This document shows positions 1-11,103 of a DNA stretch of 64,000 nucleotides, piece by piece. Position 1 is the stretch's first letter, and each line of letters begins with the position of its first letter. This stretch comes from Berberis thunbergii (lineage: Eukaryota; Streptophyta; Magnoliopsida; Ranunculales; Berberidaceae), in the NCBI GenBank assembly GCA_003290165.1, contig QNQO01000219.1:310001-374000 (forward strand), in the 5' to 3' direction. The notes beneath the pieces were generated by a model. That model worked only from the letters and a program-made list of their open reading frames with translations. It had not been told where the DNA came from and searched no databases. Position numbers and translations under genes: made by a program.

Positions 1-713
1 CACTGTGGATTCTACAGTGCTCATAACACACTCTTTGATCGCAAAGGCAGACATTATTACCTAAATTGCTATATCCAAGGAAATGTTGATTTCATATTTG
101 GTCGTGGTCAGTCTATTTTCCAGGTACGTAATTTATTATTTAGGGTCTGTTTGATAGCACGGAAAGTTTTGATATAACCTAAGCCAAATTTGTATGCAGA
201 GTTGTGAGATATTTGTGCTTGCCGACTCCCGATTGGAGATCAGTGGATCCATCACTGCTCACAGGAAGGAGAAAGCGGAAGAGGCCACTGGGTTTGTGTT
301 CTTGAAAGGCAAGGTATATGGAATTGGTATTGTCTACTTGGGCCGGGCCAAGGGAGCCTTTTCGAGGGTCGTTTTCGCGAAAACCTACCTATCCAGGACC
401 ATCGCACCTGAGGGCTGGACCAACTGGAGTTACAAGGGATCTACAGAGTAAGAAAAACCCAGGCCTTTTTTGGTTTATAGCATCATTTACGACACTATTT
501 TTCATAAATATTTCTAACTGTGATTTGTGATTGATATGAATATACAGCAATATATTGCACGGGGAGTACGAATGCCACGGACCAGGGTCCGAATCGAGCA
601 AGCGTGCTCCATGGGCGAAACAATTGACTGACCAAGATGTGGCTCCATTCATGAATATAGATTTCATCAATGGCAAGGAATGGCTGCCTATTTATACCGA
701 AATTAAGTTGTAA
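1..713 (+). CDS. Pectinesterase, C-terminal part (5' end outside window)
   Basis: Three exons read in one frame: 1-123, 200-447 and 548-713 (stop TAA at 711). Introns are GT..AG (gtacgt after 123, tgcag before 200, gtaag after 447, tacag before 548). Pectinesterases remove methyl esters from cell-wall homogalacturonan. The first exon carries the family signature GNVDFIFG with the catalytic aspartate; the second has YLGRAKG (active-site arginine) and GWTNWSY; the last has YECHGPG and ends near the usual family C-terminus. It fits the plant group with a single pectinesterase domain. The N-terminus, signal peptide and upstream exons lie before base 1, so the subtype cannot be decided. No stop or frameshift is visible. 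Confidence 0.93.
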
Positions 714-1084
714 ATCATGTTAATCTTTTTCTTCTCTTTTCTTATGTACAAAAATTGAGATTTTATAATGTCATTTTACATTATCAGAACATCGTACACT
801 TATAGATACCTCTTTATGGGATTATGCAAAGGCACAAATTTTGTACAGCCACTTAGATTTGAACGCACAATTATAACTTTTTGTTTCTGAAATTTGTACC
901 AAATATGCGTAAGGAAGTCGAGCCGATACTAATTTTCCTGTGCATAACTATATTAAATTCATGTATGAACTAAGTTTTTCGCCCAGAATTATTGTTATTA
1001 TAAAAGAAAATAAGCTGGACATGTAGATGCAGACGAAATGTGCAGCTTGGAGAAAACTTTGAAGTCCAATTTGGTAATGAAATC
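714..1084. other. 3' flank of the pectinesterase gene
   Basis: AT-rich sequence after the pectinesterase stop, presumably 3' UTR and intergenic DNA. I see no further reading frame or element in it. Confidence 0.5.
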
Positions 1085-1350
1085 GTGACTGTCGCTTGAT
1101 TGTCGAATTCTGGAAAATTCTGAATGATTCCTGTATAAAAAATCATGACTCAATTCGAGTCTTGGTATTGCTCAATTCGAATTAGCATAGATTTTGGATG
1201 ATTCGTGTATGAAGAAATCCTGACTCAATTCGAGTGGATTCGAGTTTTGGTATTGCTTAATTCGAGTCAACACAGATTTTGGATGATTTCTGTCTGAATA
1301 AATCGTGACTCAATTCGAGTCTTGGTATTGTTCAATTCGAGTCAATACAT
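1085..1350. repeat. Tandem repeat, about 80-bp unit, roughly three copies
   Basis: A unit with 'tgactcaattcgagtcttgg', 'tattgctcaattcgag' and 'agattttggatgat' recurs about every 75-85 bases with substitutions and small indels (near 1145, 1220 and 1305). It has no coding potential. Confidence 0.75.
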
Positions 1351-3185
1351 ACTTTGGTAGTTACCAAAGATGGTGAGTGTGAATAGCGGAGTGAAAGATA
1401 TTCAAATTTCTTTCTTTTCCCTCTGTTTCTTCTTCTTTTTCTTCGTTTGTTTCTTCTTCATTTTTTCCCTGTTGTGCGATCGAACAAGGAGAGAGAGAGA
1501 GAGAGGGGACAAGTGAAAGGTCGCATGGTATACATCTGTCTAGGTGTTGCTGTCGTGTGTGCCAGAGAGAGACGTTGTTGTTGTTCTTTGTTGAGTTGAA
1601 AACCTTTTTTTTTACTTATGATGGTACTAAATAAATCTTGGGGTGCCACTAGCCCAGAGCTTTATAGCAGTTTGAAGGAATTTTTTCTTATTTCCTTCTT
1701 CTTCTCAGACTTGAAGAAAATCTCGAATTTCCCTTCTCTTTCAGCGGCGATGACGACCAAGGCGAAGAAGAAGAAGCCCCAAATGTTGTTTTTGTCCGAG
1801 TTCGCGGCGGAGCTTCAACAGGCGATGGTGTGAAGGGGGCGACGTTCGTGATCGACTGTTGATGATGATTGATCAGTGATCGACTCTGTTGATAACGAGA
1901 TCGATCAACTCTATTGTTGGTTTAATAACGAGATTGACGAGGTCGATTCTTCTGAGATGGACAGATCGAAGTGCTCGATCGATGTCTCGGGTGTTGGAAA
2001 GATTGAAGTGCTCGATCGATGATCGATGATGTCTTGAGTGTTGGGAGACTCTAAAGATCTTTGTTGATCAAGATCGAGATGAAGACGTCTCCGTTGATGA
2101 TGGATCCGATGATGATCGGTGATGATCAATGATTGCAACGATACATTGATGATGATGATCGGTGATGATCAGTGTTGATGATGATGATGAACTGATCGGT
2201 GATGATTGATCAGTGATTTCGATGGTGATGGGTTGGATTGGTCGGCGATTGCAACGATATTGATCGGTGATTGTGATGTTGATGGATATGATGATGATTG
2301 ATCAGTGATGATGTTCTGATCAACAATGTTGATGATGATCGACGAGATCAACAATGATGTTGATTGTACTGAGATTGATGTTGTTCCTATTGTATGCATT
2401 ATTGATCCAATTTTATGTTGTACAACCTCCAAGGTTACAAACTTGATGCCAAGGTTAAGAAAGATTGCTTCCACCATGAGTATTCAAGCTTGTAGACCCC
2501 ATGAAGGTCGAGTGTGTACAACTATCGCTAGGGTGAAGGCTAGGTGTTCTTTTCTATCAAACGGCGCTCTATACGCAAGTCCCTTGCTGAGATGATTGTT
2601 AGTTCTAACTCAACATCCTGGGTGTTATTCTCCATCCGCTCTTGTACACAAGGCATTGAGAAGAGCAGAATAAGAACAAAAAACAAGAAGAATTTTTCTT
2701 GAGTTATTTTGATTGATGGTTTGTTGTTTTGCTGTTTGCGAATCTATTTTGTTGTTGCCACGTGTGATGGCGAGAGAATCTCACCACTAATGGTAGTGGT
2801 GACGTTGATTGGTGGCGATGAGTTTTTTTGCGGAAGTGTGGCGAACGAAGTTGTGGTTCGCAATGTGGTCTGTTATGATGTTGTTGAATTGGTTAAGGTA
2901 GGCTATTACTATTATTTTTCCTTCCCCGCCTCTTGCACCTAGGTAGTCGTCAGAAGCTGGGAAGAACTTGATTCCCCGAATTTTTAGGTCAGTTAAGAAC
3001 ATTTCTCTGATAACATGTAAAGAATTATATTAAAATAATATTATTGTGTTATAATATCATTGTGTGAATACAAGTTTATAAAGCTAACTCTGACGTAACT
3101 TTGTAGAGATAGGAAACCTAAAGATTTATATTTTATTCTGACTTTCATAACATGTCATATTTTGTAACACTTTCCTATTTTGTAA
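1351..3185. other. Intergenic, low complexity: (GA)n and GAT-rich tract
   Basis: This holds a short GA microsatellite at about 1489-1505, then a long GATGAT/GATCGATC-rich low-complexity tract from about 1855 to 2360. Open frames here mostly follow the repeat period. A frame at 2326-2595 extends into less repetitive sequence but matches nothing I recognise. From 2600 to 3185 I see no supported gene. Confidence 0.5.
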
Positions 3186-3285
3186 CATAGGTAGACTTCT
3201 ATTCTTTAACAGAACCACTGCCAATTCCTCCACCTCCTCCAACACCTACACCACCACCCTTACCACCTCCAACTCCACCACCACC

Positions 3286-3717
3286 TCATTTGCCTCCACC
3301 AGCTCCGCCACCACCACCTATGCCTCCACCAACTCCACCCCCATTACCTCCTCCAATACCTACTCCACCCCCTTTACCACCTCCTCCTCTCACTCCACCA
3401 CCACTACCTCCTCCAACACCTACTCCACCACCCTTACCACCTCCAACTCCACCACCACCTATGCCACCTCCAGCTCCACCAACTCCACCCCCACTACCTC
3501 CTCCCACACCTACGACTTTACCACCTCCAACACCAACTCCACCACCTTTACCACCTCCTATTCCTCCAGCTCCCCCACCTTTACCAAATCCTCCCCCATC
3601 AACACCACCACCAAGAGTCTCTTCATCAAGCAACCTACACTCAGCTCTAGCAATCACTCCCAACACCACAACAAACAACACACTAAATCCTACAGCTTTC
3701 TTAAATAACTTCCCCAT
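3286..3717 (-). CDS. Secreted glycine-rich protein, probably truncated by an early stop
   Basis: ATG at 3717 opens a 143-residue protein. Residues 1-25 form a signal peptide (basic start, hydrophobic core FSVLFVVVLGVIA, then ARAEC), followed by RLLDEE and about 105 residues of Gly-rich repeats such as GGGKGGGVGVGGG. This is the layout of plant cell-wall glycine-rich structural proteins. The frame ends at TGA (3286-3288), but the same glycine-rich pattern continues in frame for about 28 codons to a TAG at 3199-3201. The TGA therefore looks like a late nonsense change (GGA to TGA). Loss of the tail may be harmless. The proline-rich frame on the other strand is its mirror image. Confidence 0.75.
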   Translation of the reverse strand: MGKLFKKAVGFSVLFVVVLGVIARAECRLLDEETLGGGVDGGGFGKGGGAGGIGGGKGGGVGVGGGKVVGVGGGSGGGVGGAGGGIGGGGVGGGKGGGVGVGGGSGGGVRGGGGKGGGVGIGGGNGGGVGGGIGGGGGAGGGK

Positions 3718-3785
3718 CTTTAGAGAAGAGAAAACGTGTTCTTTGATGAGTATTAGATGAGATTACGATCTACAAAAACTAACAA

Positions 3786-3797
3786 ATATTTATAGAG
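3786..3797 (-). promoter_or_regulatory. TATA box of the glycine-rich protein gene
   Basis: Read on the minus strand this is CTATAAATATTT, about 75 bases upstream of the ATG at 3717. That is a normal spacing for a plant TATA box with a short leader. Inferred from position and match only. Confidence 0.5.
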
Positions 3798-3942
3798 CTA
3801 GCTAAATTAATTTAGCTGCATTGAATGGAATTTGTTGACATTTTTGTGAAAGGATCGAACTACTCCATCTCTGTCAGAGAGTACGCCACCAACATTTTCT
3901 GTCTGACTGATGATCAATGTGATTTCTCTAACAAAAATTCTA

Positions 3943-4099
3943 GATGTCGAGGAAACCAACGAGGGAAATGAGGTGGAGGGGGTGGAAACCGTTCACCTCC
4001 CTCGGGATGCGTGCGTTGACTTTTCGCTCATCCATCCCGAAGGGGGTGAACGGTTTCCACCCCCTCCACCTCATTTCCCTCCTTGGTTTCCTCGACAGC
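3943..4099. mobile_element. Foldback MITE, family A, copy 1
   Basis: Two arms of about 65 bases are nearly perfect inverted complements (left 3943-4005, right about 4035-4099). They run GATGTCGAGGAAACC inward to CTCGGGATG, with a loop of about 30 bases. TA dinucleotides flank both ends (3941-3942 and 4100-4101), which suggests a TA target duplication. A diverged second copy with the same outer (TGTCGAGGAAA-like) and inner (GGGATGCG) motifs lies at 48336-48523. Confidence 0.7.
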
Positions 4100-4276
4100 T
4101 AGCAAAGCTCTTTCTCTAAAGACTTTAGGGTCCTAATATAAATAAAGTCGGTGATCTTGCTTAATTGCGAGCATATAGTACCATTATGACATTGCATTTC
4201 CCAATTCAATCTCAACCAACTTATTGTGCCTTAAACACGTTTTTGTTATGCATTTGATCTGTCAATTTATCTCTAA

Positions 4277-4708
4277 TAGGGCTGAACAAAAAATCTATCA
4301 AACCAATTAAACCGACTGAACCGATTGGTTTCGGTTTAAATTCGGTTCGGATCGGTTTTGGTTTTAAAAAATTCAAAACCAAAGTAGTCGGTTCGATTTT
4401 CGGTTTCTATGTGATTTTAACCGACCAAACCGAACCGACCGAATATATATAATAAATAATATATATTTTATATATAAATAATACAATATGTTTAAAATAG
4501 TCGGTCGGTTCGGTTTTATTTCGGTTTTGATTCGATTTTAGTCGGTTCGGTTCGGTTACAATTTGCATATATTAGAATCGATTCGATTTTGGATAGATTT
4601 TGTTAATGGTCGGTTTGGTTTCGGTTTGAAAATTTTAAAACCGACCTAAGTCGGTTCAGATCACGATTTAGGTGAAAAACTGAACCGTCGGTTCGGTTTT
4701 CAGCTCTA
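4277..4708. mobile_element. Ds-like non-autonomous hAT element (432 bp)
   Basis: The 8-bp target duplication ATCTCTAA is perfect (4269-4276 and 4709-4716). Ends are TAGGGCTGAA and, inverted, TAGAGCTGAA. The body is full of the short motif GGTTCGGTTT / AAACCGAACCG in both orientations and has no coding frame. hAT elements make 8-bp duplications, and Ac/Ds termini begin (T/C)AGGGATGAAA, so an Ac/Ds-like non-autonomous element is the best call. Confidence 0.85.
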
Positions 4709-4767
4709 ATCTCTAATATCAATATTTCCAACTTAAATAAATGAATTGATATTGTCTGCTCGATCTA

Positions 4768-5039
4768 TATTAGGAATATCTCTATTTCGACCAAGTAAAT
4801 ATTTCCAGTTGTGATATTAGGCAAGTATATTAGGAATATCTCTATTTTGACCAAGTAAAGATATTCTAGTTGTGATATTAGGCAAGTAAATATTAGCTAA
4901 TTATATGGGAATGTAATCTCCCAGAATATTGTAGTAACAAACTCCTTGATTTGAGGAGTCCTCTGTTGTATATTATACTACTGCCATCTAATGAGAAAGC
5001 AAGTCTTTTTTCCCACAAAATTCTAGTCTCAGTTTATTA
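4768..5039 (+). repeat. 5' LTR of copia-1
   Basis: 272 bp, with two tandem copies of a unit of about 60 bp that starts TATTAGGAATATCTCTATTT and ends GATATTAGGCAAGTA. The rest matches the 3' LTR with scattered substitutions. Confidence 0.88.
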
Positions 5040-5147
5040 TGGTATCAGAGCCCTAGGGCAAGAATTTTTTTTTCTCCTTCTTCCGCCGCTGCTGTTGCAT
5101 CTAGAATTCGTCCACTGTTCTCAAGCCTCATCCTCTTTAATTCAGTC

Positions 5148-8100
5148 ATGGTTAGCAGTCCAGATAATTCAGGAGGGAAGTCAGACCTCACTAATCCCAC
5201 ATCACCATACTATCTTCATCCATCCACCAATCCAGGTTCGGTTCTAACCCAAATCAAATTGAAGGGTGAAAACTATTTGTCTTGGGAACAAGCTGTTAAA
5301 TTAGATTTAAAATCTCAGAATAAGGTCAATTTTATAGATGGGTCTATTTCTCAATCAAATAAAACTGATTCCCAATTTGTCGCATGGGAGATTATCAATT
5401 CCATGCTATGTTCCTGGATTGCAAATTCACTAGATGACCCAATTAGGGCCACTGTGTCTTGTCTTAATAATGCCAAAGTTTTATGGGAATGTCTCAAAAC
5501 CCGATACTCAGTTAAGAATGCCCCAAAAGTCTATAAATTGTGGTCTAATCTCACCGTCACAAAATAGTCTGGGTCATCTATTATGTCATATTACACACAA
5601 TTTATGGGTATGTGGGAGGTTCTTGTTAGTTTGTCTCCTTTAGAAACTTGTACTTGTGAAAATGGCTCTCCTATACTCACTTGGTTTAATAATCTCAAAA
5701 CCTATCAATTTTTAATGGGACTAGATGAGTCTTATAATACCTTGCGGACCCAAATCATTAATATGGAGCCACTCCCGGACATTGACCGGGTTTATGCAAT
5801 GGTTAGCCAATAAGAGAGTCATAAGTCGACACTTCAGCCCTGAGAATCATCTCCGGCAGTAGGTTTCCCTGCTCAGACGAAATACCCACCAACCAGTTCC
5901 TTCTCTCAGCCGGGTCAGCCTTCTGTTCAGCCCACTAGCCGACTGTACTGCACCCATTGTCAACGCCATGGTCATGTGTATGACCGCTGCTGGAGCCGCC
6001 TGGGCATCTCACCGCCACCAGGCCGCTATTCATCTGCAGGTAGTGGTGCATCAGACCCTGCTTTTGCTGCCGCCACCCAGTACGCTGCATTTGTTTCTAC
6101 CGAGCCACCACCAGTGAGTTCTGCTTCAGCCACCATTCCCAATTTTTCCAGTGAGCAGGTGCAGTGCAGCGTTTATTGGCTTTGATCGAGTCTAGCCCCG
6201 AGGGTGATTCCATATCTGGTAAGCAAAATTTTGATCATTATTGGTTCATTGATAGTGGGGCGTCTCATCACATGACGGGTGATTTATCTTTGTTGACTAA
6301 TGTTCATGATATTGCTCCATCTCCGGTTGGTCTACCCAACGGTGACCAAGCTTCCGCGGTTAAAGAAGGGATTTGTATTATTCACCCTGGCCTTATCTTG
6401 AAACATGTGTTATTTGTGCCAAACTTACAAGTGAACTTGATTTCAGTGAGCAAATTAATTTGTGATGTCAATTGTCTCGTGACATTTACTGATCGTATGT
6501 GTATCTTACAGGACCGCACCACGAGGAGCCCGATTGGTCTGGGAGAGTCACGAGGAGGGGTGTACCGCTTCAAGCCTGTGATGATCGCGACTGCTTCAGC
6601 TACACGGGCGCCAGAATCTTTTGATTTATGGCATCGTCGGTTGGGTCATCCCTCGTCTAAACCGATGTATTTTTTTTTAACATTAATGGCAATAAGGTTG
6701 ATTCTTTTGATAAAAACTCTATTTGTGATATTTGTTGTCGAGCCAAACAAACTCGCTCTAGTTTTCCTTTGAGTAATCATTGTGCTATGTACATGTTTGA
6801 ATTGATTCATTGTGATATTTGGGGTCCTTATCATCAATCTACTAATTCTGGTGCTAAGTATTTTCTTACGATTATTGATGATTTTAGCCGTGCGGTTTGG
6901 GTATATTTAATGCATGAAAAGAGTGAAGCAAACATGTTATTACAACAATTTTGTTAAATGGCCAAAACTCAATTCATAAAATCCGTTAAAGTGATTCGGA
7001 GTGACAATGGTATGGAATTTATATCTAAACCCATGATATTATTTTATGCCCAACATGGTATTTTGCACCAAACTAGCATAGTTGATACCCCTCAACAAAA
7101 TGGTTGAGTCGAGAGAAAACATCGTCATATTTTAGATGTAGCCCGTGCTCTCCTTTTCCAAGCGTCACTTCCAATTGAGTTTTGGGGGGACTGTGTTCTC
7201 GCTGCCGCTCATCTTATTAATCGAACTCCTACCCCTCTTTTAAACGGTCTCACCCCTCAGGACAAATTATTTTCCAAATCACCTTCTCTCACTCACCTTA
7301 GAGTCTTTGGGTGCTTATGTTATGCTCATTATAAATACCGGTCTAAGGACAAATTTGCTCCCCAAAGTCGTCGTTGTGTTTTCTTGGGATACCCTCATGG
7401 AAAAAAAGGGTGGAAGATCATGGATTTAGAGACCCAGAAAATATTTGTGTCCCGAGATGTTATTTTTGATGAACAAGTGTTTCCTTTTGCTCAATCTCAT
7501 GAGTCATCCGCAAGTGTGCCAGTAAGCCTTCTGGCGTCAATGATTGGTCATGGAGCAAGTCTATTTTTTTAAGATATTGGTAGTTCCTGCCATGAGTCAG
7601 GGGGAGCAGCCCCCAACCGCTTGCATTTGACCGATTTTAATGCCCAGTCATCCCCTTCTGTGTCGGTGATAAGGGAGGACTTGATTTCAGCTCCTGAGCA
7701 TCCTATTGTGCCCTCCAATGCACATGCTCCACCTAATGCCGAGCCTCAACTCGATCGTGGTCAGTGGACTCGTCATTTGTCATCTCACCTTCGTGATTAT
7801 GTATGTCACACGGCTACTCTGGTACACCCCAAATCGTCTCGCTCTTCCTCTGGGTCCTCAGGTACGCGGTTCCCTTTAGCGAATTTTGTTACATGTGATA
7901 ATTTCTACGCTTCACATTCTAAGTTTTTTGCTGCCATAATTGCTAGGGTGGAACCCCGTACTTTTTTTGAGGCTGTACGGGACCCAAATTGGCGTCAGGC
8001 TATGCAAACTGAAATCGACGCGTTAGAAAAGAATGGCTTATGGACCATCTCCGACCTTCCTCCTGGCAAGAAACCAATCGGTTGCAATCGGGTTTTCAAA

Positions 8101-9481
8101 TTAAAGTATAATGTCGATGGTTCTATTGAGCGTTGTAAAGCTCGGGTTGTTGTCCGTGGTGATACACAGGTTGAAGGTGTTGATTATGAAGAAACCTTCG
8201 CCCCGGTAGCCAAACTGGTTAGTGTGAGACTTTTTCTTGCGGTTGTTGTTATTAAGGGATGGGAAATACATCAATTGGATGTTAATAATGCTTTCCTCCA
8301 TGGTGATCTTCATGAGGAGGTATATATGCGTCTCCCACCAGGGTATACTTCTTCTCATCCCAACAAGGTTTGTCACCTTCGCAAATCATTATATGGGCTC
8401 CGCCAATCTTCACGTAACTGGTTTGCTAAGCTCACGGCTGCTCTTCGCCACTATGGTTCTATCCAGTCTCATGTCGATCATACTTTGTTTACTTACCACA
8501 AAGATGGCATATTTTTATCTGTCCTATGTTGATGATCTTATTGTGGCAGGGAATAAGTCTCAAGCATGTACTTCTTTTAAACAATATTTGAACAAGTGTT
8601 TTCAGCTTAAAGATCTCGGGCCACTCAAATATTTCCTTGGCATCGAAGCTACCCGCAACTCTTTCGGTCTCTTCCTGTGTCAACAAAAGTACACACTTGA
8701 TATCTTGAAGGAAGCTGGTCTTACGGGGGCCAAACCTACCCCCACTCCTATGGAGCAAAACCATCGCCTAGTTTGTGCCACTGGCCGTATGTTACGAGAT
8801 CCGGAGTGGTATCGTCGCCTTGTGGGGCGCCTCGTGTACCTGTCCATAACTCGCCCGGACATTTGTTATGCGGTGCATATCTTGACCCAGTTTCTCCATG
8901 AGCCTCGGCAGGACCATATGGATGTTGTCTTTCGTGTTTTGCAGTTCTTGAAAGGTTCCCCGGGTCAAGGAATTCTTCTTCGCTCATATAGTTCTTTGCA
9001 ACTGTATGCATTTTGTGATTCTGACTGGCCCGCCTGCCCCATCACTAGACGCTCTCTCACTGCGTATTTTGTCCAACTCGACTCCTATCCTATATCTTGG
9101 AAGACCAAGTAACAGCCCACTGTAGCTTGATCATCCGCCGAGGCCAAGTACCGAGTAATGGCTGTCACAACGTGTGAATTGTCGTGGGTTAAGTCATTCC
9201 TTTCTTCTCTTGGCGTGTTCCATGCACGACCAATGCGGCTATTTTGTGACAACCAGGCGGCACTCCATATTGCTTCTAATCCGGTTTTCCATGAAAGAAC
9301 CAAGCACATCGAAGTTGACTGTCATTATGTGCGAGAACAATTACTTGCGGGCACCATTTCTACGTCCTATATTCAATCATCACAACAACCGGCTGATATC
9401 TTCACTAAGGCACTTGGTCATCAGCAGTTTCACTTGTTACTTGGCAAGTTGGGTGTTCGAAATCCTCACTCTCCAACTTGA
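5148..9481 (+). pseudogene. gag-pol remnant of copia-1
   Basis: Gag starts near 5148 (GENYLSWEQAVKLDL, the copia gag region) and meets a stop at 5565. A Cys/His-like stretch at about 5949-5990 (CTHC..HGHVYDRC) is a zinc-knuckle remnant. Protease motif IDSGASHHM is near 6250. GAG-pre-integrase WHRRLGHPSSK is near 6630. The integrase core has HCDIWGP, RSDNGMEF and VERKHRH (about 6808-7125), interrupted by stops. Reverse transcriptase runs from about 7930 (GCNRVFKLK, QLDVNNAFLHG) through YVDDLIVAG near 8520, where the frame changes. RNase H ends with KHIEVDCHYVRE and ADIFTKAL by 9481. It cannot make a functional polyprotein. Confidence 0.9.
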
Positions 9482-9488
9482 GGGAGAG

Positions 9489-9816
9489 TATTAGGAATAT
9501 CTCTATTTCAATCAAGTAAATATTTCCAGTTGTGATATTAGGCAAGTATATTAGAAATTCTATTTCGAGCAAGTAAATATTTCCGGTTGTGATATTAGGC
9601 AAGTATATTAGGGATATCTCTATTTTGACCAAGTAAAGATATTCCAGTTGTGATATTAGGCAAGTAAATATTAGCTAATTATATGGAAATGTAATCTCCC
9701 AGAATATTGTAGTAACAAACTCCTTGATTTGATAAGTCCTTTGTCGTATATTATGCTACTGCCATCTAATGAGAAAGCAAGTCTTTTTCCCATAAAATTC
9801 TAGTCTCGACTTGTTA
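9489..9816 (+). repeat. 3' LTR of copia-1
   Basis: 328 bp. It matches the 5' LTR but carries three rather than two copies of the unit of about 60 bp at its left end, which explains the length difference. Confidence 0.88.
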
Positions 9817-9821
9817 ATCTA

Positions 9822-11103
9822 TGTTTATGTTGGTCCATAAGAAGTTCACTTCACGCCGAAACTGACCATGTACTGAAAAACCTAATTTTTTTAAGCAATA
9901 ACAATTCACCATAAAAAGTTATGCCGACGCCATGATAATGCAGAATATCATAACCATAAAAGGTTAATGTGGCACTTAATTTTTTTCATGGAGTAGAGAC
10001 CGACCTTCTACATCATGATAATGCAGAAGATCTTGGGAATTTTTCAAACTAAGTTGCCCCACATGATTAATTGCTATAGTCCACGCTCCGTAACAGTAAA
10101 CTAATGCCCTAACACACATTTTAATGGCAGGACATCGATATCCACTTAGTTGTGCAATGGGTGTAATTAATCGTGTCAACCCTAATTGACACTGAATGGT
10201 GGATGGTTCAAATGAATTTAGATGTGTAAAGCAAGCATAACCCATGAACATCGGTCCCCGGCTCATGAATCCTCAAATGGATAAAATAGATATTGATGTC
10301 TATAAACCCAAACATGATCTGTTTCATTTATGAGCAAGGATTGAGATTTCATCTTTAGAAGTAATTTCGGCTTTCTGATTTTAAGAAATATTTCTCTGAA
10401 TGTAGAAAATACGCAAAATATTTGAGAATACACGAAAATTAACCTAATAAACACATAAATGAAATCTAAGTACACAAGTATCCCTCTAAATACAATTTTT
10501 TGAATTTTACACGAAAATATTGAAATCTAAAAATAAAAAAAGGACGAAATATTTTGGACGAAAAATGTAATTTTGCTTCATAAATGTTTGGATTTTACAT
10601 GAAAATTACAACCAAAAAAAAAAAAACATGAAATATTTTGAAATAGCTCGTCGAAATAATGTACTTTTCGATTTTGGTACTATAAATTCCGGGATCTCAA
10701 AAAAGAAATATGTAAAATTTCACAAAATCAGTCTTGTTTATGAGTTCCTTGTCGAAAGTTTGATTTCATGCATGCAAATTGCACGGAGAAGGCTTCTAAA
10801 CTATTCACTTCAGGAGAGTACCAAACCAATTCCATGTATCAAAATACTATACATTCGAGAACAGAGCAATTGTGACGAGGATCTAAAGAATTTCACCATC
10901 TAGCTAATTAGCATTTGGCTGCAAGCATCTTGGCGCAAGGATGAAAACTTTGCCATAAACTCTCGGCAATCCAGACCCCAATGATGGACATAGCACAGGC
11001 CAATGGTCGCTTAAGCATGTAAAATGCAAGTAACGTCCACCAGTTTCAAGATTGAATAAGGATCAAGCAAAAGATGCATATTTTTCTAATCGGACATTCA
11101 AAT
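9822..11103. other. Intergenic and 3' UTR of the RAF-like kinase gene
   Basis: AT-rich DNA with no recognisable gene or element termini. The last 200-300 bases before 11104 are probably the 3' UTR of the kinase gene (minus strand); no polyadenylation signal could be fixed with confidence. Confidence 0.45.

Larger units (their letters stand above)
4768..9816 (+). mobile_element. Ty1/copia LTR retrotransposon, degenerate (copia-1)
   Basis: Target duplication ATCTA at 4763-4767 and 9817-9821. LTRs are 4768-5039 and 9489-9816. The primer-binding site TGGTATCAGAGC (5040-5051) matches the plant initiator-Met tRNA 3' end and directly follows the 5' LTR. The polypurine tract TTGAGGGAGAG (9478-9488) directly precedes the 3' LTR. 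Between them are gag, protease, integrase, reverse transcriptase and RNase H in copia order, broken by several stops and frameshifts. Both LTRs begin TA and end TA rather than TG...CA. Confidence 0.92.

Noticed and set aside
1458..2595. Frames over the GA and GAT repeats
   Set aside because: Periodic repeat translation; no recognisable protein.
3290..3760. 156-residue proline-rich open frame on the plus strand
   Set aside because: It is the exact complement of the glycine-rich gene. The minus frame has a signal peptide and TATA box; the plus frame has neither.
5040..5052. TGGTATCAGAGC strings as parts of tRNA genes
   Set aside because: They are retrotransposon primer-binding sites beside LTRs (also at 32767 and 45061); no tRNA fold surrounds them.
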